From an uncultured Bacilli bacterium (GTDB lineage Bacteria > Bacillota_I > Bacilli_A > RF39 > UBA660): DNA of 32,395 nt. Both the position numbers and the translations under genes were made by a program. This document shows, piece after piece, positions 16,451 to 25,307 of this stretch. Under the pieces are notes generated by a model, which made no database searches, was not told the DNA's origin, and saw only the letters and a program-made list of their open reading frames with translations. Each line of letters opens with the position of its first letter. Positions within the stretch are counted from its first letter, which is position 1. The stretch covers positions 1-32,395 of the forward strand of contig CALVJR010000011.1 in NCBI GenBank assembly GCA_944332295.1, written 5' to 3'.

Positions 16451-16831
16451 ATGGGAAAAAATAGTATGAAAAATAAAAAAATCTTAAGAAAAGTAACTAT
16501 TATTTTATCTATCATACTTTTATTTTTGAATATATGTTTATATTTAAAAATGAAGTTTACTTGGGATGCAATACCTGGTGCTAGTAATCAACATGATAGT
16601 ATTAATTTACTGTTTCAAGGTATATTTAGCTGGGTTGTTTTAGTATATGGGATTATATTAATACCAATTGTTTGGATAGAATATTTATTATTAATTTTTG
16701 TTATAAAGATATATCATAAGTTTGATGGGATTATAGGAGCATGTTTATGCTTGTTAATATCAATTATCTTTATCTTAATCTTAATTTTCTTTGTGCGAAT
16801 GTTAATATTTATTATTCTCACTTTAATATGA
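16451..16831 (+). CDS. Small multi-spanning membrane protein
   Basis: The 126-aa product has a basic N-terminus (KNKKILRK) and three or four hydrophobic segments (about 14-33, 54-70, 70-87 and 92-125). No family was recognised. Only 11 nt separate it from the Imm33-like gene; GTGG at 16440-16443 is a poor ribosome site, so translation may depend on coupling. A membrane partner of the preceding gene is possible but unsupported. Confidence 0.6.
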   Translation: MGKNSMKNKKILRKVTIILSIILLFLNICLYLKMKFTWDAIPGASNQHDSINLLFQGIFSWVVLVYGIILIPIVWIEYLLLIFVIKIYHKFDGIIGACLCLLISIIFILILIFFVRMLIFIILTLI

Positions 16832-16907
16832 TGATTGTATTTTGGAAAATATGAGATTGTAGAGTTTGTTTTAAAACATTATTCAGTATACTTTAGTAGA
16901 GGAGTAT

Positions 16908-17213
16908 ATGAACTTTTATAATTATTGACAGATAAATAAAATCGTATTATGTGTAGTCAAGATGAATTACATAGAAGAATAGATAATCTTTATCATGCTG
17001 CAGGATGTCAAAAATGTTCTTGACTGGCTATAGTACTAATCCTGAAAAGTATCCTGAGTTAAATGAAATGTATGACTTTCAATTAAGGGAAGAACTAGTA
17101 ATTGTATTATAGTAAAAATTAATCCAAGAGAAGATTATCATTTTGAAATAGTTGATGGTATATTAATTCATGAAAGATATTTAACTACCTTCTTTACAAT
17201 ATATAAAAAATAG
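16908..17213 (+). pseudogene. Decayed gene of unknown family
   Basis: A good GAGGAG and ATG at 16908 lead into an ORF that stops after six codons, but coding-like sequence continues in shifted frames: from 16949 a segment reading MCSQDELHRRIDNLYHAAGC, then GYSTNPEKYPELNEMYDFQ and finally REDYHFEIVDGILIHERYL to a TAG at 17211-17213. At least three frame or stop lesions are needed to join them. The family is not recognised. It accounts for most of the 400-nt gap between 16831 and 17235; 16832-16907 shows nothing further. Confidence 0.6.
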
Positions 17214-17234
17214 TAATAGGTAAGGAGAGAAAAT

Positions 17235-17648
17235 ATGTTAGATGAACAGGTAAAAGAATTAATAAAAAAATTTGAATTAAAAGATGAAAAGGCAATTACG
17301 TTTGGTCATCCGAAAATGAAAATAAAGTGGATTCTACCTTTACCAGGGATGATGATATCTTCCTTTGACCAATTTCAACCATTTTTTATATACTTTGATA
17401 ATGTTGGAATAACTTTTTTTCCATTAGATTTGAATAATAAATATCAAGTAATGGGTAAATCATTTGTTTCTTGGAGTGACTTAAAAAGTTTCAATTTAAA
17501 AAAAGGGTTATTATTAGAAGATGAAATACAAATAGAGTTAGAGCAAGGAAAAATAGAGATGAAAATTCCAAAGACAAAGGCAATGAATCCCTGGGTAAAA
17601 GAAAATAATTCTTATTTAGCTGATAAAAATTATTTCTATAATAAATAA
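17235..17648 (+). CDS. Hypothetical protein, possibly PH-like fold
   Basis: The 137-aa product is rich in alternating hydrophobic beta strands (FIYFDNVGITFFPLDLN, FVSWSDLKSFNLKKG, DEIQIELEQGKIEMKIPK), the order seen in bacterial PH-like domains with a conserved Trp before the core strand. That fold call is my inference from pattern only. No signal peptide or membrane segment is present, and the C-terminus is aromatic (NSYLADKNYFYNK). AAGGAG lies 9 nt before the ATG. Confidence 0.55.
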   Translation: MLDEQVKELIKKFELKDEKAITFGHPKMKIKWILPLPGMMISSFDQFQPFFIYFDNVGITFFPLDLNNKYQVMGKSFVSWSDLKSFNLKKGLLLEDEIQIELEQGKIEMKIPKTKAMNPWVKENNSYLADKNYFYNK

Positions 17649-17662
17649 ACTATTATATTTTT

Positions 17663-17693
17663 AAGGAGCATTATTTGAATGACTCCTTTTTTT
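17663..17693 (+). terminator. Rho-independent terminator
   Basis: AAGGAGCAT (17663-17671) pairs with ATGACTCCTT (17679-17688, one bulged A), followed by T to 17693. It ends the accessory gene run before module 2. Confidence 0.8.
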
Positions 17694-17697
17694 CGAC

Positions 17698-17711
17698 TTA
17701 CAAAACTGTAA
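17698..17711 (+). promoter_or_regulatory. BceR-type operator
   Basis: TTACAAAACTGTAA (17698-17711) is a perfect TTACA-N4-TGTAA inverted repeat. It matches the TNACA-N4-TGTAA motif described for BceR-like regulators. It lies 23 nt upstream of the -10 box of the BceA-like gene, where an activator would stand. Confidence 0.75.
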
Positions 17712-17731
17712 TTTTAAAGTAATATTAGAGT

Positions 17732-17740
17732 TGATATAAT
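17732..17740 (+). promoter_or_regulatory. Extended -10 promoter of module 2
   Basis: TGATATAAT (17732-17740) has no good -35 box, which fits a promoter that needs an activator bound at 17698-17711. It is 21 nt before the ATPase ATG. Confidence 0.65.
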
Positions 17741-17761
17741 CTTAGTAGAAAGGAAGATTTT

Positions 17762-18526
17762 ATGAAGGTTTTAAGATTAGAAAATGTTAAAAAGTATTAT
17801 GGTACTACTTCTAATATTACAAAAGCAGTCGATGGTATTTCGTTTGAAGTAGAAGAGGGTGAGTTTGTTGCTATCATGGGAGCATCTGGCTCTGGAAAAA
17901 CAACTTTATTAAATGCGATTTCTACAATAGATCATGTAACAAGTGGACATATTTTTGTAGGAGATAAAGATATCACAGAATTAAAAGAAGATGAAAAAGC
18001 AGACTTTAGAAAGGATAATTTAGGATTTATATTTCAAGACTTTAACTTGTTAGATACCCTAAATATTGAAGAAAATATTGCCTTATCTTTAATTATTAAT
18101 GGAGAAAATCAAAATAAAGTAGATGAAAAAGTAGAAAGTATTACATCTAAGTTAGGAATTCAAGATGTTTTAAAAAAGTTTCCTTATGAAGTAAGTGGTG
18201 GTCAGAAGCAACGTTGTGCTTGTGCTAGAGCTTTAATTAACAAGCCGAAATTAATTCTTGCAGATGAACCAACAGGAGCCTTAGATTCTAAATCATCTAG
18301 GTTATTATTAGAAACTATGGAGAGTATGAATCAAGAATTAAAAGCCACAATTTTAATGGTAACTCATGATGCTTTTAGTGCTAGTTTTTGTAAAAGGGTG
18401 TTATTCTTAAAAGATGGAAAAATCTTTAATGAAATCATAAAAGGAGAAAAGACTAGAAAAGAATTTTTTAATGAAATATTGGATGTTTTAACACTCCTTG
18501 GAGGAGACGTAGGAAATGTTAAGTAA
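17762..18526 (+). CDS. BceA-like ABC ATPase, module 2
   Basis: The 254-aa ATPase has Walker A GASGSGKTT (40-48), Q-loop FIFQDFNLLD (89-98), signature VSGGQKQR (144-151), Walker B LILADEP (164-170), and VTHDAFSA for the H-loop. The GFIFQDFNLLDTL block and the ~30-residue C-terminal extension (GEKTRKEFFNEILDVLTLLG) are typical of BceA. With BceB-type permeases it forms a membrane machine that frees lipid II-cycle intermediates from antimicrobial peptides such as bacitracin and also signals to its kinase. It overlaps the first permease gene by 11 nt. Confidence 0.93.
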   Translation: MKVLRLENVKKYYGTTSNITKAVDGISFEVEEGEFVAIMGASGSGKTTLLNAISTIDHVTSGHIFVGDKDITELKEDEKADFRKDNLGFIFQDFNLLDTLNIEENIALSLIINGENQNKVDEKVESITSKLGIQDVLKKFPYEVSGGQKQRCACARALINKPKLILADEPTGALDSKSSRLLLETMESMNQELKATILMVTHDAFSASFCKRVLFLKDGKIFNEIIKGEKTRKEFFNEILDVLTLLGGDVGNVK

Positions 18527-20498
18527 ATTAGCATTTCGTAATGTAAAACGAAGTGCCAAAGATTATGTAATTTATTTAATTACGGTCACACTCGCTTTTT
18601 CTTTTATTTTTGCATTTAACTTAATGAGTAATTCTAAAGAAATATTAAATTTATGCGATATCATGAATAATTTTGCTATAGTGATGTATTTTGTGAACGT
18701 ATTTATTATATTTATTGTATGCTTTCTAATCAATTATACAATTAAGTTTATGTTTTCTAAGAGGAGTAGGGAATTTGGTACCTATATGTTACTTGGAATC
18801 AAAAAGAAAAAAATTTCTAGCATGTTTACTTTAGAAAATATTATTTTAGGTTTTCTTTCTTTATTAATTTCTATTCCTCTAGGTTATTTATTTAGTCTTT
18901 TTATGTCTTTTATAGTTACCAGAACGTTTGGTTTGAATGAAATTGTAAAAATTACTTTTAGCTTAAACCCTATTTTATTATTGTTAGCCTATTTTATCTT
19001 TATCTATTTATTTGTTTTAATGTTAGCACATCATAGAATGAAAAAAGTAAAAATATATGATTTATTATATTTAGAAAAACAAAACGAAGAAAAGCAATTC
19101 AAAAAGAATAAAATTAGAAATATTACATTTGTTTTTTCTTTAATCATAGGAATTACTGCTGTAGTTTTGTTTAATAGAGAGTTTAAAGGATTTGGTACGG
19201 AACCATCTTTTGGAATGGTTCTCGTTTGTATTATTCTTATTATAATAAGTATTTATGGTGTTACGATTACCTTAGCTGATTTTATTTTAAAAATAGTTCT
19301 AAAAAATAAAAAACTAAAGTATCACAAAGATAATTTGTTTGTGGCAAGAACATTTTCTTCTAAAGTAAAAACGATGAGTTTTACTTTAGGAATATTGACA
19401 GTATTAATTACATTTACTTTAATTGCTTTAAATTTATCTAGTTTATTTAAAGCAATGTTTGATTATCAATTAGAGCTAGCATCTCCTTATGATATCAGTA
19501 TCAAAGAAATAGATGAAAATAATATTCCTGAATATATAAATTTTATAGAAAATGAGTATACCATAGAAGAAAGTTTTAGCTACCATGGATATAAAGAAAC
19601 AAATCGAGATATTAGTAATGCCCTAGGAAAATATGGTGGTTGGAGAGAATATGATCAGGTAATAAGATTAACAGATTATAATAAATTGTTAGAGTTAAAG
19701 GGAGATAGTCCGATTACTTTGGCTAGTGATGAGTATGTAGTGAATGTAACAAAAGAATTAGGAGATTTATTAGTGAGTAATCCCTCCATTAAAACAATCA
19801 CCTTATCTAATGGAATAGAGTTAAAACAAAAAGAAATCCTTACTACCGGTTATACTTATGCTTGGGGAGTAGGTTATGGTTCTATCATTGTAGTTCCTGA
19901 TGATGTTGTTACTGACCTAGAAATAGGAGCAACCAGTCTTATTGTTAACACAAAAGAAAAAACAACGGAATCTTTTGCCAAAAAGATGGCAAAATTTATA
20001 AGTTCTAATATTTGTAGAGAAACAGAAGATGGCGAGGAGGATTGCTATTCATTATATAATTTGACGGTAAGAGGACAAGAAGAAGCAAATAATAATGGAT
20101 TTGTCACAATAATATCTTTTGTTTGTCTTTATATAGCATTTATTTTTATTGCAACAGTTGGAACAATATTAGCTATTCAGTCATTAAGTGATTCAACTAA
20201 ATATCATTATCGTTATAAAGTATTAAGTAAACTAGGTGTAAGAGAGAATCAATTAAATAAAACAATTTTCAAACAATTATTTATATTTTTTATCTTTCCA
20301 GTTTTTTATCCACTAATCATTAGTTATATTACGGTTTTTACGTTAAATAATGTTTTTAATATTGTTTTAACGACAGATACTATTTATTTACTATATTATT
20401 CTATCAATGTATTTATATTTATACTTATTTATGCCATTTATTTCTTAGCTACATATTTTGGTTTTAAAAGAAACATTGGAAAAATGGAGGAGGTGTAG
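18516..20498 (+). CDS. BceB-like permease 1, module 2
   Basis: The 660-aa product has BceB layout: TM1 at about 18-38, three segments near 50-75, 105-130 and 150-170, further segments near 200-285, a large extracellular domain between about 315 and 525, and three C-terminal segments (about 530-556, 586-612, 622-650). The coupling-loop motif FSKRSREFGTYMLLGIKKKKI (about 81-101) and its C-terminal echo RYKVLSKLGVRENQL mark the FtsX domains. The extracellular domain likely determines which peptide is recognised. It starts inside the ATPase gene and is followed after 2 nt by a paralogue. Confidence 0.9.
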   Translation: MLSKLAFRNVKRSAKDYVIYLITVTLAFSFIFAFNLMSNSKEILNLCDIMNNFAIVMYFVNVFIIFIVCFLINYTIKFMFSKRSREFGTYMLLGIKKKKISSMFTLENIILGFLSLLISIPLGYLFSLFMSFIVTRTFGLNEIVKITFSLNPILLLLAYFIFIYLFVLMLAHHRMKKVKIYDLLYLEKQNEEKQFKKNKIRNITFVFSLIIGITAVVLFNREFKGFGTEPSFGMVLVCIILIIISIYGVTITLADFILKIVLKNKKLKYHKDNLFVARTFSSKVKTMSFTLGILTVLITFTLIALNLSSLFKAMFDYQLELASPYDISIKEIDENNIPEYINFIENEYTIEESFSYHGYKETNRDISNALGKYGGWREYDQVIRLTDYNKLLELKGDSPITLASDEYVVNVTKELGDLLVSNPSIKTITLSNGIELKQKEILTTGYTYAWGVGYGSIIVVPDDVVTDLEIGATSLIVNTKEKTTESFAKKMAKFISSNICRETEDGEEDCYSLYNLTVRGQEEANNNGFVTIISFVCLYIAFIFIATVGTILAIQSLSDSTKYHYRYKVLSKLGVRENQLNKTIFKQLFIFFIFPVFYPLIISYITVFTLNNVFNIVLTTDTIYLLYYSINVFIFILIYAIYFLATYFGFKRNIGKMEEV

Positions 20499-20500
20499 AT

Positions 20501-22474
20501 ATGTTAGGAAAGTTAGCGCTTCGCAATGTAAAACGTAGTATCAAAGATTATATTATATATATAATTACAATAACTATTGCTTTTTCACTTATGTTTGCTT
20601 TGAATTTGGTGTCATGGTCTGATGCTGTAGTAAATATTTCAGAAAATATGGATACGTTTAAAAGTGTAATAGTATTTGTTAATGTTATTGTTATTTTTGT
20701 AATTTGTTTTTTAATTAACTATACTACAAGATTTATGTTTTCCAAGAGAAGTAAGGAATTTGGAACATATATGCTTTTAGGAATTAAAAAGAAAAAAATA
20801 TCTAAAATGTTTTTACTTGAAAATATAATTCTTGGTTTTATTGCTTTAATATTAGCAATTCCTCTTGGCTTTGTATTTAGTCAATTTATATCACTTTTTA
20901 TCGTAAAAGTTTTGGAGCTTCCACAAGCAATCTTTATTGAATTTAATGCAATGTCCTTTATATTACTGTTTATTTACTTTATTGCTATTTATTTGTTAGT
21001 ATTATTCTTTGCCTATAGAAGAATTAAAAAAGTAAAGATATATGATTTATTATATTTAGAAAAAAAGAATGAAGAAAAAGTCATAAAGACAAAGAAAAGT
21101 CGTAATATAATCTTTCTTATTAGTATTTTAATTGGTATAGGGGCATATCTGATTTGGAATATGCAAATTCAACCTGATATTGTTCAAGATAGTTCAGTAT
21201 TAACATATTTAATGATTGGTATTGTATTATTTATAATAAGTATCTATGGTGTAATGTTTAGTCTTTCGGATTTCTTGCTGTCTATTGTTTTGAAAAACAA
21301 GAAAATTAAATACAGTAAAGATAATTTGTTTGTGGCAAGAGCATTTTCTTCTAAAGCTAGGACCATGGGAATGACACTTGGAACACTAGGAGTACTAATT
21401 ATGTTTACATCTTTATTCCTTAATTTCTCAAGTTTAAATAAAGGTCTATATGATTCTATCGTTGAAACAACTTCTCCTTTTGATATTTCTGTATTTTTTG
21501 AAAATAGAGATACAGTATTAAAAGCATATAATATAATTAAAGAAGATTATACAATTACTGATAGCGTTATATATGATATATATCTAGATCCAAATAGTAA
21601 CATTGAAAAATTGCTCCCTTCCTATTCATATAAAAAAGATACAGCAGATTTTGTTATGAAAATAAGTGATTATAATAAATTGTTAAGTATGAAAGGAAAA
21701 AATAAAATATCACTAAATGATGATGAATATTTATTGGTAATGGAAACAGCAGGACTATCTTTTGTACAAAGCGATTCTATAAAAGAGATTACTTTGTCAA
21801 ACGGAAATACGCTTTATCAAAAAAATATAACTACAGAATTATTCTTTTACGGATTATCTAATGCAAGTTATGTGGTAGTTGTTCCAGATAATGCAGTTAA
21901 TAATTTGAATATTTATGAAACATTTATGTCTATTAATACAAAAGAAGATACAACGAAGAAGTATGAAGAAAAATTGAATCGTGCGCTTAGTTCAGATTTA
22001 TGTCAAATAGATGAAAATGGTAGAAAAGAGTGTCATTATTATCGTACTACCATAAAAGGAGCAGTTATTGAAACTTCTAATATTATGACAGCGATAGTTA
22101 CAGCAGTATGTGTTTATATGTCATTTATATTTGTAGCTATCGTTGGAACAATACTTGCCATACAATCATTAAGTGATAGTGCAAAATATCAATATAGATA
22201 TATGGTATTAAAAAGACTTGGAGTAAAAAATGAGCAGTTATACAAAACAATTAGAAAACAATTATATATTTTATTTGCAATACCAGCTATTTATCCAATA
22301 ATCATTAGTTTTATAACCGTTTATTTACTTAATAGAATTTATGCACCATTATTACCAAGTTCTACTGCTTATTTGAACTATTTCTTTGTGAGTATTATAA
22401 TATTTTTATTAATATATTCCATTTACTTTATTGCAACTTATTTTGGATTCAAAAGAAATATTGATAAGAGTTAG
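20501..22474 (+). CDS. BceB-like permease 2, module 2
   Basis: The 657-aa product is a paralogue of the preceding permease: the two are very similar over the first ~135 residues (for example RNVKRS, then FSKRSKEFGTYMLLG, and GIKKKKIS) and in the last ~130, but the extracellular domain (about 315-520) is clearly diverged. The pattern suggests duplication followed by divergence of the peptide-sensing part. GGAGGAGGTG at 20485-20494 gives strong translation. Its stop codon lies inside the following terminator hairpin. Confidence 0.9.
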   Translation: MLGKLALRNVKRSIKDYIIYIITITIAFSLMFALNLVSWSDAVVNISENMDTFKSVIVFVNVIVIFVICFLINYTTRFMFSKRSKEFGTYMLLGIKKKKISKMFLLENIILGFIALILAIPLGFVFSQFISLFIVKVLELPQAIFIEFNAMSFILLFIYFIAIYLLVLFFAYRRIKKVKIYDLLYLEKKNEEKVIKTKKSRNIIFLISILIGIGAYLIWNMQIQPDIVQDSSVLTYLMIGIVLFIISIYGVMFSLSDFLLSIVLKNKKIKYSKDNLFVARAFSSKARTMGMTLGTLGVLIMFTSLFLNFSSLNKGLYDSIVETTSPFDISVFFENRDTVLKAYNIIKEDYTITDSVIYDIYLDPNSNIEKLLPSYSYKKDTADFVMKISDYNKLLSMKGKNKISLNDDEYLLVMETAGLSFVQSDSIKEITLSNGNTLYQKNITTELFFYGLSNASYVVVVPDNAVNNLNIYETFMSINTKEDTTKKYEEKLNRALSSDLCQIDENGRKECHYYRTTIKGAVIETSNIMTAIVTAVCVYMSFIFVAIVGTILAIQSLSDSAKYQYRYMVLKRLGVKNEQLYKTIRKQLYILFAIPAIYPIIISFITVYLLNRIYAPLLPSSTAYLNYFFVSIIIFLLIYSIYFIATYFGFKRNIDKS

Positions 22475-22496
22475 AGGGTAAAATCTAACTCTTTTT
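22466..22496 (+). terminator. Rho-independent terminator overlapping the stop codon
   Basis: A 10-bp perfect stem (AAGAGTTAGA at 22466-22475 with TCTAACTCTT at 22484-22493) and a T run end the transporter transcript. The TAG stop (22472-22474) is within the left arm, so the terminating ribosome would cover it and could interfere with folding. Confidence 0.85.
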
Positions 22497-22500
22497 ATAG

Positions 22501-22506
22501 TATAAT
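22501..22506 (+). promoter_or_regulatory. -10 box of the module 2 regulator-kinase pair
   Basis: TATAAT (22501-22506) directly follows the terminator and lies 23 nt before the regulator ATG. No good -35 box is visible. Confidence 0.5.
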
Positions 22507-22529
22507 TAAAAAGGAAATGTGGTGATGTT

Positions 22530-23189
22530 ATGAATATTATAATTATCGAAGATGATCCAATTATAAGAGAAAAATTATCTATACTTTTACAAGATGCTGG
22601 TTATAAAACTACATTGATTGAAGATTTTGAAAATGTTGTAGATACTATATTAAAAGAAGATGCTAATTTGATTTTGCTCGATATTAATTTGCCTTGTATA
22701 GATGGTTTTACTATATGTAAAAAGATAAAAGAAAAATCTAATATACCAATCATTTTTGTTACAAGCCGTGATACTACAGAAGATGAATTGAAAAGTATTA
22801 GGGTAGGTGGCTTTGATTTTATTACCAAACCATATAATAAGCTTGTTTTATTAGAAAAGATTAAAAGAGCTTTTAAATTAAATAATCCTATTAACTTTAA
22901 AGAAATAACAAAAAAGAAATATACGTTAGACTTACATTTATCATTATTAAAATATCAAAATAAAGAAGTAGAACTAACAAGAAATGAGTTTCGTATTTTA
23001 TATTATTTTTTTATTAGTGATGATAGAATTATTACCAAGGAAGAATTATTAGAACACCTATGGAATGATAAATATTACTTAGATGACAATATTTTAATGG
23101 TAAATATCAATCGTCTTAGAAAAAAAGCAAAAGAAATAGGAATTGATAATCTATTAGAAAATGTCAAAGGGAAAGGGTATCGTCTATGA
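22530..23189 (+). CDS. BceR-like OmpR-family response regulator, module 2
   Basis: The 219-aa product has a receiver domain with acidic pair Glu7-Asp8, phospho-accepting Asp51 in LLDINLPCIDGF, FVTSR and Lys in FITKPYN, then a winged-helix domain (about 125-219: LTRNEFRILYYFFIS, DDNILMVNINRLRKKA, VKGKGYRL). It is expected to bind the TTACA-N4-TGTAA site at 17698. GGTGATG at 22520-22526 is the ribosome site with a 3-nt spacer. It overlaps the kinase gene by 4 nt (ATGA). Confidence 0.93.
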   Translation: MNIIIIEDDPIIREKLSILLQDAGYKTTLIEDFENVVDTILKEDANLILLDINLPCIDGFTICKKIKEKSNIPIIFVTSRDTTEDELKSIRVGGFDFITKPYNKLVLLEKIKRAFKLNNPINFKEITKKKYTLDLHLSLLKYQNKEVELTRNEFRILYYFFISDDRIITKEELLEHLWNDKYYLDDNILMVNINRLRKKAKEIGIDNLLENVKGKGYRL

Positions 23190-24187
23190 GTTTTTTAAAT
23201 TATTTAGAAAATAAAATCTTTTATATTTTGTTTCAGATTACAACCATTCTTTTTATTACTGTTATTTTAGCTTTAGCCAGTATTCCTTTTTTCTATATTG
23301 CTTTTCTTTTTTTTATTTGTATTTTTCTTTTGATAATTTATTTAGTAGTAGATTATTTATTGATTCAAAAGAGGGCAAAAAGAATAATCGATATGGTAGA
23401 TAATTTAGAAGAAAAATATTATATTTCAGAAATTCTTCCGAAGTCTAGTAATCTAGAAAATATAGCTTATCGTTATGCTTTAGAAAAAGCTTGTAAAGCG
23501 ATGAATGATAGGATTAGTAATTTAGAACAAAGTAAATTAGATTATCAAGAATATATTGAAAGTTTTGTTCATGAAGTGAAAACTCCTATTGCGGCCTTAT
23601 CTTTAATCTTTGATGATACAAAAGATAAAATTTCTAAAAAAGAAATAGATAAAATTGATAATTATATTGATCAAGTTTTATATTATGCTAGAAGTAATAC
23701 AACAGAAAAAGATTATTTTGTGAAAGAGTTAGACTTATCTTCTGTTATTCATAATGTGTTGTTGAAGTACAGAGATTATTTATTAGAACAAAAGATTAAA
23801 ATTACTACAACTAATTTAGAGAAGAAGATTTATACAGATGAAAAATGGTTACAGTTTGTAATTTCGCAAATTATACAAAACTCTATTAAGTATATGGATA
23901 AAAGTAAAAAAGAAATTATTATTACAGGAGAAGAAACAAAAGAAAATATTACTTTAACAATTACTGATAATGGTTGTGGTATCAAAGAAAGTGATATTTC
24001 TAGAGTTTTTGAAAAAGGATTTACTGGTAGCAATAGAGGTAAAGAGTCTTCTACAGGAATAGGTTTATATCTTGCTAAAAAGATATGTGTCGAGTTAGGA
24101 TTAACAATTTCTATTCAGTCTATTTACAAAGAGAAAACTACTGTAAAGATTATTTTTCCGATAACTGATTTTAATAAGTTTGAATGA
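23186..24187 (+). CDS. BceS-like intramembrane-sensing histidine kinase, module 2
   Basis: The 333-aa kinase has two membrane helices (about 12-34 and 36-60) joined by almost no extracellular loop, the hallmark of BceS-type kinases, which take their signal from the transporter and not directly from the drug. The H-box is FVHEVKTPIAAL (His129); the ATPase domain shows the N-box IIQNSIKYMDKS, G1 DNGCGIKESD and G2 STGIGLYLAKKI. There is no HAMP domain of usual length. The ATGA overlap couples it to the regulator gene. Confidence 0.92.
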   Translation: MSFLNYLENKIFYILFQITTILFITVILALASIPFFYIAFLFFICIFLLIIYLVVDYLLIQKRAKRIIDMVDNLEEKYYISEILPKSSNLENIAYRYALEKACKAMNDRISNLEQSKLDYQEYIESFVHEVKTPIAALSLIFDDTKDKISKKEIDKIDNYIDQVLYYARSNTTEKDYFVKELDLSSVIHNVLLKYRDYLLEQKIKITTTNLEKKIYTDEKWLQFVISQIIQNSIKYMDKSKKEIIITGEETKENITLTITDNGCGIKESDISRVFEKGFTGSNRGKESSTGIGLYLAKKICVELGLTISIQSIYKEKTTVKIIFPITDFNKFE

Positions 24188-24216
24188 TAAATTTAAAATG
24201 TAAAATAAATATCTTG

Positions 24217-24225
24217 TGCTATAAT
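24217..24225 (+). promoter_or_regulatory. Extended -10 promoter
   Basis: TGCTATAAT (24217-24225) lies 38 nt before the dehydrogenase ATG, with a poor -35 region. Confidence 0.55.
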
Positions 24226-24263
24226 AAGGTATAAAGAATAGGTTAGTTATGATGGAGGTAATC

Positions 24264-25307
24264 ATGGAAGAAAGTTTAAACATAGTTATTGTTGGAATGG
24301 GTATGATTGGAAGTGAATGTGCCAGGGAATTGTTAAATCGAGGAATGAATATAGTAGGAGCCGTTGATTCTTATGATAAGATTATTGGTATGGACTTAGG
24401 ACAACATTTAAATGTTTCTAAGTTGGGTGTTGCTATTGAAAGTGATTTGGATAAAGTATTAAAAAGAACACATCCGGATTTAGTCATTTTATGTACAAAA
24501 ACTACATTACCTGATATAGAAAAAGATATTAAAATTTGTATTGCTAATAAAGTCAATGTAATGACCTCATCTGAGCATGCGTACTTTTGGAAGTTAACAA
24601 ATGAAGAGGTAGGAAAAGAAATAGATATGCTAGCAAAAAATGCTCAAGTTACAGTTTGTGCAGGGGGAGTACAAGATGTATTCTGGGGAATTATTCCGTC
24701 TTCTCTAACTGCTACTTGTCAAGAAATATATAGTATTGAAGGAAAGACTCTTGCTATGGTTGATGATTTTGGTCCAGGAGTTATGGAAGAAGCTTTTGTC
24801 GGATGTACAAGAGAAGAGTTTGAAGAAAAAACAGAACAAGTAAAGAATCCTCCATTAAGTGCTTTTGAAATTTCCATTTATGCCTTAGCCGATAAATTAC
24901 AGTTACATGTAATATCAAAACATTCTTCTTTTGAGCCGATTATTATAGATAAAGATTTATATTGTAGAGCGTTAAATCGTAATATTCCTGCAGGAGATTT
25001 AATTGGTTCCATTGCTAAAACAGAATTAATAACCGAAGAGAATATAAAAATATCTTGTTCTTTTATTTCTAAGTTAAAAGAAGAAAATGATACAGCTTAT
25101 AGTAAATGGAATATCAAAGGAATTCCTAATATAACATCAACGATTGATGATATGCATGGTGAGGTTACAACTACTACTTCTGTGATTAATAGAATTCCTG
25201 ATATTATGAAGGCAAAACCAGGATTTATTACAGTAAATGATTTAGATGTTCCATATTATAAAAATAAAATATTAAATAAATATCAAGAGGAGGAAGAAAT
25301 TATATGA
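24264..25307 (+). CDS. DapB-like NAD(P)-dependent dehydrogenase (2,4-diaminopentanoate dehydrogenase-like)
   Basis: The 347-aa product has an N-terminal Rossmann domain (IVIVGMGMIGSECA, with GMGMIG at 11-16) and the DapB-N type continuation (DLVILCTKTTLPDI, NVMTSSEHAYF). The C-terminal end (TTTTSVINRIPDIMKAKPGF followed by ITVNDL) matches the DapB-related group that includes 2,4-diaminopentanoate dehydrogenase of ornithine fermentation. It is much longer than true DapB (~250 aa), so lysine synthesis is unlikely. The other ornithine genes are not in view, so the substrate is open. ATG 24264 is chosen because GGAGG (24254-24258) is 5 nt before it; the ATG at 24249 overlaps that site. It overlaps the nitroreductase by 4 nt. 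Confidence 0.75.
   Translation: MEESLNIVIVGMGMIGSECARELLNRGMNIVGAVDSYDKIIGMDLGQHLNVSKLGVAIESDLDKVLKRTHPDLVILCTKTTLPDIEKDIKICIANKVNVMTSSEHAYFWKLTNEEVGKEIDMLAKNAQVTVCAGGVQDVFWGIIPSSLTATCQEIYSIEGKTLAMVDDFGPGVMEEAFVGCTREEFEEKTEQVKNPPLSAFEISIYALADKLQLHVISKHSSFEPIIIDKDLYCRALNRNIPAGDLIGSIAKTELITEENIKISCSFISKLKEENDTAYSKWNIKGIPNITSTIDDMHGEVTTTTSVINRIPDIMKAKPGFITVNDLDVPYYKNKILNKYQEEEEII

Noticed and set aside
24264-25307. DapB of lysine synthesis
   Set aside because: It is about 100 residues too long and its C-terminal end fits the DapB-related dehydrogenase group instead; no other lysine genes are present.
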